From Pseudomonadota bacterium (lineage in GTDB: Bacteria; Pseudomonadota; Alphaproteobacteria; Rhizobiales; Devosiaceae), in assembly GCA_023415605.1 (NCBI GenBank), contig JAEZKB010000052.1:1-63994 (forward strand): a stretch of 63,994 bases of DNA. Reading direction: 5' to 3'. How positions within the stretch are numbered: position 1 is the first letter of the stretch; each line of letters begins with the position of its first letter. This document shows, one piece after another, positions 50,387-58,932 of the stretch. A program made the position numbers and the translations under genes. The notes beneath the pieces were generated by a model, which ran no database searches, was not told the DNA's origin, and saw only the letters and a program-made list of their open reading frames with translations.

Positions 50387-51785
50387 GGCGGCCATCACAC
50401 CAAAACATATGGTGCGCTCCGGCCTCTGCATCGGCTGCGGCGCCTGCGCTTCCGTCGACCCAGGCCTCGACATGCAGCTCGATCGCTACGGCCAGTTTCA
50501 CCCGGCCGGCATGGCGAGTGCACCTATCGCGCGCCTCTGCCCCTTCTCGCCCGTCGCCAGCAACGAAGACCAGATCGGTGCCGCACTCTTTCCGGCTGCA
50601 ACACATGTCGACAACCGTATCTGCCGCTACGAAGCCGCTTACTTTGGCTACGCCGCCGACTCCGGCTTCCGCGACGAAGGCAGCTCCGGCGGCCTTACCA
50701 ACTGGATGGCCTGCGAACTCCTTCGTCTCGACATGGTCGACGGCGTCGTCCATGTCGGCCCCGGCCGCACCGACCGCGGCGAGCCGCTCTTCGGCTATCG
50801 TATCTCTCGCACCGCAGAACAGGTACGCGCCCGCGCCAAGTCGCGCTACTTCCCCGTGGAACTCTCCCAAGTGCTCGAGGAAATCCGCGCCACCCCCGGC
50901 CGCTACGCCGTCGTAGGCATCCCTTGCTTCATCAAAGCTGTGCACCTATTGCGCGCCAGCGACCCGACCTTCGCCGAGCGCATCGTGTACACGCTCGGCC
51001 TCTTCTGCGGGCACATGAAGAGCGCCGGCTTCGCCGCCAGTCTCGCCGGCCAGCTCGGTTACGAGCTCGGCGAGGTCTCTCATTTCGAGTTCCGGCGCAA
51101 GGATGCCTCGCGCCCAGCCAACTGGTACCGCGCCGAAGCCGAGGGGCCCGGCGGCGAAACCCGCGCCGAAGACTGGTGGCACATGGTGGACGGTGACTGG
51201 GGCGCCGGCTTTTTCCAGAACGCCGCCTGTGACTACTGCGACGATGTCGTTGCCGAGCTGGCCGACATCTCCTTCGGAGACGCCTGGATCGATCCCTACC
51301 AGGCAGATGGCCGCGGCACCAACGTGATGATCGTCCGAAATAAAGTCCTCCAGCAGCTCGTCGTGCAGGCGCGGGCCGAAGCTCGCATCGTCCTCGATGA
51401 TACCGATGCCGACGGAGTCGTCGCGACCCAGGCCGCTGGGTTTCGCCAACGGCGCGAAGGCCTCGCCTACCGCCTCGCCAGCCGCGGCCATCGAGGCATC
51501 ATCCCCATCAAGCGCGTCGTCCCCCGCACCACAGGCATCTCGCTGCGCCGCAAGGCTATCTATAACATGCGCCAGGGGATCAGCCGCTGGAGCCATCGCG
51601 TCTTCTGGCTCGGTAAACGGATCAACGCGTTAGGCCTCTACCGCGGCTGGGCCAACGTCTCGCTTCGGCTCTATCAGGCCCTTGCTTACTCCCGCGGCCC
51701 GGTTGGCAATCTCCTCGATCGCCTCCTCGGCCCTGACACCAAGAAGGCAGAGATAGCGACCACACGCAGGCCGACAGCAAGCTGA
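50373..51785 (+). CDS. FrhB-like (coenzyme F420 hydrogenase beta subunit family) Fe-S protein
   Basis: 470 aa from ATG 50373 (a TTG two codons earlier is possible). LCIGCGAC gives C19-x2-C22-x2-C25, with C56 in LCPFSP, a [4Fe-4S] site of ferredoxin type. The FrhB N- and C-terminal domains follow (GSSGGLTNWMAC, YAVVGIPCFIKAV, LFCGHMKS, ACDYCDDV, ISFGDAW). F420 is not known in these bacteria, so it probably uses FAD and is a reductase in glycan modification. It ends with a basic ~100-aa tail lacking obvious motifs. Paired with the pyruvyl-transferase-like gene. Confidence 0.82.
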   Translation: MSFTEAAITPKHMVRSGLCIGCGACASVDPGLDMQLDRYGQFHPAGMASAPIARLCPFSPVASNEDQIGAALFPAATHVDNRICRYEAAYFGYAADSGFRDEGSSGGLTNWMACELLRLDMVDGVVHVGPGRTDRGEPLFGYRISRTAEQVRARAKSRYFPVELSQVLEEIRATPGRYAVVGIPCFIKAVHLLRASDPTFAERIVYTLGLFCGHMKSAGFAASLAGQLGYELGEVSHFEFRRKDASRPANWYRAEAEGPGGETRAEDWWHMVDGDWGAGFFQNAACDYCDDVVAELADISFGDAWIDPYQADGRGTNVMIVRNKVLQQLVVQARAEARIVLDDTDADGVVATQAAGFRQRREGLAYRLASRGHRGIIPIKRVVPRTTGISLRRKAIYNMRQGISRWSHRVFWLGKRINALGLYRGWANVSLRLYQALAYSRGPVGNLLDRLLGPDTKKAEIATTRRPTAS

Positions 51786-51786
51786 C

Positions 51787-52569
51787 ATGGACTCGAATTT
51801 CTTCGTCTTCGCCCTCATGGCGCTGGGCGCCGCTGCAGCCTCCCCGCTTGGCGGCGGACTGTCTCTCCTGATCAAACCATCGAGCTTGATCCTCTCCCTC
51901 GCGGTCGGCTTCGCCAGTGGTGTGCTCCTGGGTGCCGTGTCTTTCGAAATGGTGCCCAAGGCCCTCGAACTTACCGACCCGCTCCTCGTCTACGGCGCCA
52001 TCTGCGTCGGCGCGTTGCTGGTCTGGGGTTTCGATCTCTACATCAACCGCGGTTTCACGGCGGGTGAGAAGGCCGACCAACAGCGCCGCGTCCGCAGGTT
52101 CCACCGGAGACATAAGCCACGCGGCAGCAAGGTGGCCGTAATCGCCGGCGCCACCGCCGCCGAAGAGGTGATCGAGGGCATCATCATCGGCGTTTCGGCA
52201 GCCGTCAGTGGCGGCACCGGTCTCGTTGTCGCTTTGGCCATCGCGGTCGACAATATCTCCGAAGCGCTCAGCATCGGCGAATTGGCGCGCAAGGAGGACG
52301 TTGGCAGCGGCGGGCGACGCGAGGTCATGTTCTGGACCGGCCTTATTGGCCTCTCGCTCGCCGTCTCCGCCTTTGCCGGCTACCTGCTCCTGCGTGGCAT
52401 TGCGCCCGAATGGCAAGGCCTGCTCACGGCTATTGGTGCCGGTGCCATGTTTTACGTCGCCACCGGCGATCTCGTGCCCGAAGCCGAAGAGAACCAGTTC
52501 CAGCAGTCCGGCGCTCTCGCCACCGGCGCCGGCTTCGTCACCATGCTGGTGATTTCGCAGTTGAGCTAA
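51787..52569 (+). CDS. ZIP-like family membrane transporter
   Basis: 260 aa with about eight membrane helices and a short basic cytoplasmic loop (RRVRRFHRRHKPRG, about 99-112). The layout is that of ZIP divalent-metal transporters, but the metal-site helices read ATAAEEVIEGIIIG and AVDNISEALSIG, where canonical ZIPs have His residues (HNxPEG, HEI/VPHE). So transport of zinc or another metal is uncertain. It starts 1 bp after the FrhB-like stop, implying co-transcription, and ends at a strong hairpin. Confidence 0.72.
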   Translation: MDSNFFVFALMALGAAAASPLGGGLSLLIKPSSLILSLAVGFASGVLLGAVSFEMVPKALELTDPLLVYGAICVGALLVWGFDLYINRGFTAGEKADQQRRVRRFHRRHKPRGSKVAVIAGATAAEEVIEGIIIGVSAAVSGGTGLVVALAIAVDNISEALSIGELARKEDVGSGGRREVMFWTGLIGLSLAVSAFAGYLLLRGIAPEWQGLLTAIGAGAMFYVATGDLVPEAEENQFQQSGALATGAGFVTMLVISQLS

Positions 52570-52572
52570 GAG

Positions 52573-52593
52573 GGCCGGGCTTCCTGCCCGGCC
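52573..52593 (+). terminator. Terminator of the glycoside/ZIP operon
   Basis: Perfect hairpin GGCCGGGC-TTCCT-GCCCGGCC starting 3 bp after the ZIP stop, followed by GTTGGTT. The T-run is weak but the stem is strong. Confidence 0.65.
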
Positions 52594-52598
52594 GTTGG

Positions 52599-52942
52599 TT
52601 ATGCCTTCCGCGGCAAGCTCAAGGCAGGCACCGCCACATAGATGATGCCTGCCACGATCAGCAGGACCGACCCGGGCCATTTTCCGACGTCAGCGATGCC
52701 GTCAGGAGCATCGCCAAACCCATGGCGACATCGAGCAATAAATGGACCCGGTAAGGCAGCAGCTTCGCGATGGACAATCTATAGTCCGTGATCAGGCTCG
52801 ATGCGATCGTCGCCGCACCCACGACCTGCAGGACCATCGTCGCCGTGCTGGACGGCAGCCCGAGCACCCAAGGAACCAGCAGCAGGCCGATGCCCGCGAG
52901 ATAGTCGATAATACCATGAATGGTTGCCGGGATGATCGGCAT
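52599..52942 (-). pseudogene. SPW-repeat-type small membrane protein gene, frameshifted
   Basis: From ATG 52942 the reading MPIIPATIHGIIDYLAGIGL and on to KLLPYRVHLLLDVAMGLAML is a normal two-helix start of the SPW-type membrane family. Then the frame runs into LTSENGPGRSC and stops at 52658. In the next frame the DNA reads ADVGKWPGSVLLIVAGIIYV and stops at 52599, giving the expected last membrane helix. A small deletion near 52690-52705, where the family has a Ser-Pro-Trp-like loop, would explain both. Probably inactive or truncated unless it is a sequencing error. Confidence 0.6.
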
Positions 52943-52947
52943 GTTGA

Positions 52948-53196
52948 CTAGGCGCGCTTGCGCTTGGCGTTGGCTGAGCGAGCCACCCTGCCGCTGCCAC
53001 CACCGCCGATGGCATCTACGCCGGTCGCCGGCGAATTGCCGGGCACTGTCCCGCCCGACGGCGTGGTAGGCCCCTCGGAACTGCCCCGCTGCCGCAGCTC
53101 GTCACTGGCCATCTGCCAGTGCTGCTCGTGTCGTCCGTCCGGCCGGCCCTCCTGTTCCCAGATCTCGAATGCCCGCTCGCGGATTTGGTCGTCCAT
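52948..53196 (-). CDS. DUF2934 family protein
   Basis: 82 aa from ATG 53196 (an in-frame ATG at 53223 would add nine residues). DDQIRERAFEIWEQEGRPDG, then RHEQHWQMASDEL, is the DUF2934 signature; the rest is Gly/Ser/Pro-rich with a basic tail (ANAKRKRA). Function unknown; such small proteins are frequent in Hyphomicrobiales. It precedes the SPW-type gene by 5 bp on the same strand. Confidence 0.8.
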   Translation of the reverse strand: MDDQIRERAFEIWEQEGRPDGRHEQHWQMASDELRQRGSSEGPTTPSGGTVPGNSPATGVDAIGGGGSGRVARSANAKRKRA

Positions 53197-53285
53197 CGCT
53201 ATGTCCCCGTTGCGCTGCCACATGGCAGGTGACGGGCGAACTTAGCTGGGCGTCCCTAGTTCCCAGGCAAGATCCTCGTCGTGGA

Positions 53286-53552
53286 TCAGTGCAGGGCCCG
53301 TCGCATGGCGGTGAGATCGGTCGGCCGGATCAGGCGCGCATGCGCCACCGTCACCGAGTGAATCGGCCCCTCTATCTTTTCTTCCCAGAAGGCGAGAAAA
53401 GCTCCCAGCACCGGGAAGTGCGGGAAGGTATCGTAACGCTGCCAGATGAAGTCCTGGAACAGGTCGCGGTGGTCGGGCATCCGGTAGGTGATCTGCGCGG
53501 TGGTGAGGCCATAGCCTTCGTTGGCACTCGCATCATCGAGCCATGACGGCAT
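53286..53552 (-). CDS. usg: Usg family protein
   Basis: 88 aa from ATG 53552, chosen for AAGGAG seven bases upstream. LTTAQITYRMPDHRDLFQDF, then IWQRYDTFPHFP and IHSVTVAHARLI, match the Usg family of alphaproteobacteria, small proteins of unknown function first noted upstream of trp genes. There are no trp genes here. Single gene facing away from groES. Confidence 0.8.
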   Translation of the reverse strand: MPSWLDDASANEGYGLTTAQITYRMPDHRDLFQDFIWQRYDTFPHFPVLGAFLAFWEEKIEGPIHSVTVAHARLIRPTDLTAMRRALH

Positions 53553-53656
53553 TGCAAGCTCCTTGGGTTGCTGTTTGGTCGCAACGCCCCCGAGCCTGAT
53601 CCTGTTCCGCAGCGTTTTCAAGGGGCTAGAGAAGGTTCCCGGCCACGCAAAAAATC

Positions 53657-53726
53657 TTCGGCTCCCCTATTGAAGCCGAAAATGGCCGCTCCTAGCTCAT
53701 TTTTGCCCGGGCGCGCTGACGCCCGG
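53657..53726 (+). promoter_or_regulatory. groESL upstream region: two inverted repeats, only half of a CIRCE
   Basis: TTCGGCT-N10-AGCCGAA (53657-53680) and CCGGGCG-CGCTGA-CGCCCGG (53707-53726) are perfect inverted repeats. GGCACTC at 53725-53731 equals the left half of the HrcA operator CIRCE, but no GAGTGC follows at the proper 9-bp distance. The first repeat encloses CCCCTATT, reminiscent of a heat-shock sigma -10 box, without a convincing -35. Confidence 0.4.
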
Positions 53727-53766
53727 CACTCTCAACATCGTTGTTCTGTCCAATGGAGGAAGCTTC

Positions 53767-54081
53767 ATGAAGTTCCGTCCTTTGCACGACCGGGTGGTGG
53801 TCAAGCGCATCGACGCGGAGCAGAAGTCGCCGGGGGGCATCATCATCCCCGACACCGCTAAGGAGAAGCCGCAGGAAGGCGAAGTCGTCGCCGTCGGCCC
53901 TGGGGCCCGCAACGAACGCGGCGAATTGATCGCGATCGAGCTCAAGCCCGGCGATCGCGTGCTGTTCGGTAAGTGGAGCGGCACCGAGGTCAAGCTCGAC
54001 GGCCAGGAGCTGCTCATCATGAAGGAAAGCGACATCATGGGCGTCATCGAGCCCGTCGCTGAAGTCAAGAAGGCCGCCTGA
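53767..54081 (+). CDS. groES: Co-chaperonin GroES
   Basis: 104 aa, slightly longer than typical because of the C-terminus. KFRPLHDRVVVKRIDAEQKS, then GGIIIPDTAKEKPQEG (the mobile loop that binds GroEL), VGPGARNE, GDRVLFGKWSGTEVKLDG and the final ESDIMGVIE are all canonical. A ribosome site GGAGGAAGCTTC precedes it. Forms the heptameric lid of the GroEL chaperonin; 52 bp upstream of groEL. Confidence 0.97.
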   Translation: MKFRPLHDRVVVKRIDAEQKSPGGIIIPDTAKEKPQEGEVVAVGPGARNERGELIAIELKPGDRVLFGKWSGTEVKLDGQELLIMKESDIMGVIEPVAEVKKAA

Positions 54082-54133
54082 GGCCTTCGTTCACCCAGAG
54101 TCAATCTCGTTACGTCTCAAGGAGTGACGACAC

Positions 54134-55762
<1,629 letters not shown>

Positions 55763-55776
55763 TATCGCGATCTGCA

Positions 55777-55802
55777 GGGGGCCGGTCCGCCGGCCCCCTT
55801 TT
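55777..55802 (+). terminator. groESL terminator
   Basis: GGGGGCCGG-TCCG-CCGGCCCCC (55777-55798) followed by TTTT, 14 bp after the groEL stop. Confidence 0.88.
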
Positions 55803-55818
55803 CATCTAGGTCGCAGGC

Positions 55819-56127
55819 TTAGAGGACTGTGACCTGATAGAGCCGCGCTAGAATGCGCTCCTGCTCCAGCTCGACTTCGAGCGCCTCGCGATAACGATGC
55901 CACCAGGCAGTGTCGACATCGCTCACCATGACTTCGAAGATCGCGACCTGATCGTGCACGACATTCCCCGTGCTCGGCTTCCACGCGCCATCGGCGGGAG
56001 ATCGCAGGAAAGCGGTGACGCCGCCGAAACGATCCGTCAGCTCCGCCTTGATCCGGTCGAAGGTCTCGGCCGGCACCGGCGCGCCGCTCGAAGTTTGCAG
56101 CGGCAGAAACAGCTCGACGACGAACAT
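55819..56127 (-). CDS. Hypothetical protein (102 aa)
   Basis: 102 aa, soluble, beginning MFVVELFLPLQTSSGAPVPA. FGGVTAFLRSPADGAWKPST, then VAIFEVMVSDVDTAWWHRYR, suggests a compact alpha/beta fold with a beta-alpha-beta ferredoxin-like pattern; such single-domain proteins are common and conserved in Hyphomicrobiales but have no assigned function that I know. It is convergent with groEL, with the terminator in between. Confidence 0.65.
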   Translation of the reverse strand: MFVVELFLPLQTSSGAPVPAETFDRIKAELTDRFGGVTAFLRSPADGAWKPSTGNVVHDQVAIFEVMVSDVDTAWWHRYREALEVELEQERILARLYQVTVL

Positions 56128-56342
56128 GGGGCTCCCGCCTCTCGAAGGTGAACGGGTGAATCAAACGACAGCGGGCAGGCTCCTCCCAGTGACCTGCCCG
56201 CCGGACCCTGCGAAGGGTCTCACAAGCCGTCAGCTAGCCCCGTCTGCCCGCAACCCTCACTAACATAGGTTAACCGGGCATCTGAGCAGCTTCGGCAACC
56301 GCCCCACAGCAGTGACGTTGCTCACTCAAAGGAGTCCGAGCC

Positions 56343-56417
56343 ATGCACTGGACCTTCTGGCTACCCACCACCGTCGCTGTCGCCGCCTTGGTCGCGCTGG
56401 TCAGCGCCATCGCCTGA
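56343..56417 (+). CDS. Putative 24-aa single-helix membrane microprotein
   Basis: 24 codons starting MHWTFWLPTTVAVAALVALV, with an ATG preceded by AAGGAGTCCGAGCC. The peptide is one membrane helix with two Trp near the N-terminus, as in many small bacterial membrane proteins. The 361-bp gap (56128-56488) has nothing else I can see apart from a hairpin at 56435-56460. No homologue is known to me. Confidence 0.45.
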   Translation: MHWTFWLPTTVAVAALVALVSAIA

Positions 56418-56434
56418 ACCCGCCCCAAAACTGA

Positions 56435-56460
56435 ACCGGCGACGCTCTCGCGCCGCCGGT
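56435..56460 (-). terminator. Terminator downstream of the sugar-binding protein gene
   Basis: ACCGGCGAC (56435-56443) and GCCGCCGGT (56452-56460) pair at 8 of 9 positions. On the minus strand the stem is followed by TCAGTTTT, and it lies 28 bp past the stop of the gene at 56489. Confidence 0.6.
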
Positions 56461-56488
56461 CAAAACACTGACACCAGTGAAGTGCGAA

Positions 56489-57967
56489 CTAAATCCCGCC
56501 GCCCTTCAGTGCCTCCACTTTCTTGGCCGCGTCTTCGGCCGCTTCGTCGACCGTCATCGCCCCGGTGAGCGCGTTCTGCAGCATATCGGGCACGATGATG
56601 TTCATGATCTCCGGCGCTTCCGGCAGGGCCGGGAACGGGATGCCGTTGGCGAGCATCGAGGTGGTTACGTCGAGGAACTTGATTGAGTCGAGACGCTGCT
56701 TCATCCACTCGGTCTTGAAGCCACCGAGATTGCCCGGGTTAGAACCTGCCCAAGCGAGTTTCAGCGACCATTCCGGGCTGGTCCACATGCAGATCAGCGC
56801 CTTGGCCGCCGGCTCGTCGACCTTGCCGCCTTCCACATATTCGGACTTGACGATGTGGATGTTCGAGCCGCCGAACACCACCGCGCGCCTTCCGTCAGGT
56901 CCCGTCGGGATCAGGCCGTAGCGCATGTTCTCGAGCACCTTGGCTGCGACTTCCTTGTCGGCGCCGGTCGCCTGCTCGGAGAGCTCGATCATGCGGGCAT
57001 ATTCGGAGGGGTGCGAGATCATCATGGCCAACTGGCCCGAGATGAACGGCGCTTGGTTCTCGGCCTGGGTATTGGTCAACGCCGACGTCGGCACCGACTT
57101 GTCCCGCACATACATGTCGTACGAGGCCTGCAGCGCGCGCTTGCTTTCCGGGCTGTTGATCCGGATTTCGTTGTAGGTGGGGTTCGGATCGGCCTCGTCG
57201 AAGACACCACCGCCATAACCCCAGAGCTGCGGCATGTACCGGTAGGGCGTATTGCCGGCATTCTGCTTGGCGACCATGCCGTAGCCGGCGATGCCGAGCT
57301 TGTCATGGATCTGCTTGGAATAGGCGACCACGTCGTCCCAGGTCGCAGGCGGGTTCTCGGGGTCGAGACCGGCCTGCTTGAAGATGTCGGCATTCCAGAT
57401 GAACGCCATCGTCTCGTTGTTGGTCGGAATGCCGTAGGTCTTGCCCTCCCAGGTCACTGCCTTCATGGCGCCGGGCCAGAAGTCGTTGGTGGAGTAGCCG
57501 ACATCTTCGGGCTTGAGCTCTTCGAGATAGCCCTTGGCGGCGAACTCGGTACCGCCCAGGATTTGCAGGCGGATCGCCATCGGCGCAGCATTGCCGAGCA
57601 GCGCCGTGCGGAACTTGTCGAGCAGTTCGTTGTAGGTGACGCCTTGTTCGACGAGTTCGATCCCGGGATAAGTGGCCCGGAACGCGGCGAAGAAGTCGCG
57701 GTAGTTGTCGCGCATGATCTGCGGATCGGCTTCGAAGATGCCCTGATACCAGAAGGTGAGCTTGCCCTTGTAGTCGGTCGGGGTAACCGAGTTGCAGTGG
57801 CCAACCGTGTCGAATGTCTCCGTACCCGCGATTGAGCGGACATATTCGGGAGACCATTTGCTGACATCCACGCTCTGGGCGAAAGACGTCGAAGAGAGCA
57901 GCGTGCCCGTCAGGGCCAGCGCTGTGATACCGCGCGCCAGCGCACGGCTTGTACGAAGCTTGGTCAT
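56489..57967 (-). CDS. ABC transporter periplasmic sugar-binding protein
   Basis: 492 aa from ATG 57967 (GAGGAGGATTGGA upstream). Signal peptide ITALALTGTLLSSTSFAQ, then a family-1-type extracellular solute-binding fold: GKLTFWYQGIFEADPQIM, YGIPTNNETMAFIWNADIFK (the hinge block), LWGYGGGVFDE and PFISGQLAMMISHPSEY. Longer than a typical maltose-type binding protein, as in binding proteins for acid sugars or oligosaccharides. It is divergent from the gntR-dehydratase unit, suggesting an acidic sugar as ligand. No permease or ATPase genes are next to it. Confidence 0.85.
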   Translation of the reverse strand: MTKLRTSRALARGITALALTGTLLSSTSFAQSVDVSKWSPEYVRSIAGTETFDTVGHCNSVTPTDYKGKLTFWYQGIFEADPQIMRDNYRDFFAAFRATYPGIELVEQGVTYNELLDKFRTALLGNAAPMAIRLQILGGTEFAAKGYLEELKPEDVGYSTNDFWPGAMKAVTWEGKTYGIPTNNETMAFIWNADIFKQAGLDPENPPATWDDVVAYSKQIHDKLGIAGYGMVAKQNAGNTPYRYMPQLWGYGGGVFDEADPNPTYNEIRINSPESKRALQASYDMYVRDKSVPTSALTNTQAENQAPFISGQLAMMISHPSEYARMIELSEQATGADKEVAAKVLENMRYGLIPTGPDGRRAVVFGGSNIHIVKSEYVEGGKVDEPAAKALICMWTSPEWSLKLAWAGSNPGNLGGFKTEWMKQRLDSIKFLDVTTSMLANGIPFPALPEAPEIMNIIVPDMLQNALTGAMTVDEAAEDAAKKVEALKGGGI

Positions 57968-58083
57968 TCCAATCCTCCTCATTTCCGCGGCCTGCGCCCC
58001 TCGCGCAGATCGAGGAAGTCCGTTCCGGTCTTTTGCCGGGTTGCAATGACTATAAGGATGAGATTTCATCACAGGCAATCCAG

Positions 58084-58157
58084 ATTTTGCAAAATTTGTT
58101 TCAGGTGTATGGAATTCCGGCGCGACATTCTGCAAAGTCAGTTCGGAATTGAACTGA
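58084..58157. promoter_or_regulatory. Operator candidates between the sugar-binding protein and gntR genes
   Basis: Three inverted repeats lie in the AT-richer 209-bp divergent gap: ATTTTGCAAAAT (58084-58095, perfect), GGAATTCC (58111-58118) and TCAGTTC-GGAATT-GAACTGA (58138-58157, perfect arms). They are likely sites for the GntR protein encoded just downstream. Confidence 0.55.
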
Positions 58158-58176
58158 TGAGGGGGTTTGCGGGGCT

Positions 58177-58878
58177 ATGATCGGGTTCAAGGCAAGGCCG
58201 CCTGTTGGCATCGATCCGACCGGCGTGTCGGAAGAGGGCGCCGTCGCCTATGAGCTGATCCGCGAGGACATCATCGAGGGCCGATTGCAGGCCAACGAGC
58301 GGCTGGTCGTCGCTGAACTCTCCGAGCGCCATAAGGCCCCGGCCAATGCCGTGCGCGAGGCGCTGCAGCTGCTCCGCGCCCAGGGCTTCGTGCTCCTGGT
58401 CCACAACAAGAGCGCTCGCGTCCGCCCCATCGATCAGGACTTCGTCCGCGATATCTACGAGATTGGCGTCCTCATTGAGCCATCGATGATCCGTTGGTTT
58501 GTCAGCATGGCCACCGCTGCCGACATCGTCGAGCTGGAGTCGATCCAGGACCGGATCGAAGAGAACAACTACGCCGATCAGGTGCTGCACGGTGAGCTCG
58601 ACACCCGCTTCCACACCGTGATGTACGAGCGCCACTATAACCATCTGGCAGCCGAGCTCTGGTGGAAGCACCGCGAGGTACTGCGCGCCGTCTCCCGCCG
58701 CTACCAGTATACCCTGGCCCGACAGGCGCAGGTGATGCGCGATCATCGCGACCTCATCCGGCTCATCCGCATCGGCGACGCCGACAAGGCCGCCACCTTG
58801 ATCGGCACCCATGTCGAGGGCGCGGGCCGTCACATCCTCGAACAGATGCGCGCCTCCGCTGCGGCGCGCGCGAGCTAG
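58177..58878 (+). CDS. GntR-family (FadR/FCD) transcriptional regulator
   Basis: 233 aa. Winged helix at about 20-80: GAVAYELIREDIIEGRLQAN, LVVAELSERHKAPANAVREAL, with the GntR-specific EALQLLRAQGFVLL. The C-terminal FCD domain follows, with the metal-site residues in LDTRFHTVMYE and RDHRDLIRLI plus a late His (GTHVEGAGRHI). It probably represses the adjacent acid-sugar genes until a sugar-acid metabolite binds. First gene of the plus-strand unit. Confidence 0.88.
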   Translation: MIGFKARPPVGIDPTGVSEEGAVAYELIREDIIEGRLQANERLVVAELSERHKAPANAVREALQLLRAQGFVLLVHNKSARVRPIDQDFVRDIYEIGVLIEPSMIRWFVSMATAADIVELESIQDRIEENNYADQVLHGELDTRFHTVMYERHYNHLAAELWWKHREVLRAVSRRYQYTLARQAQVMRDHRDLIRLIRIGDADKAATLIGTHVEGAGRHILEQMRASAAARAS

Positions 58879-58932
58879 TCCCCATCAGTTTCAGAGAGCC
58901 GGCCCCCAGCCCGGCCTACCGGAGGAAATGCA

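Noticed and set aside
33350..51785. Exopolysaccharide or lipopolysaccharide locus
   Set aside because: No flippase, polymerase, chain-length or priming transferase gene in the cluster; the inositol, methyl and glycosidase genes point to a small soluble glycoside instead. Remote genes could still make this wrong.
53690..53766. Complete CIRCE operator upstream of groES
   Set aside because: Only the left half GGCACTC is present; the required GAGTGC 9 bp later is missing.
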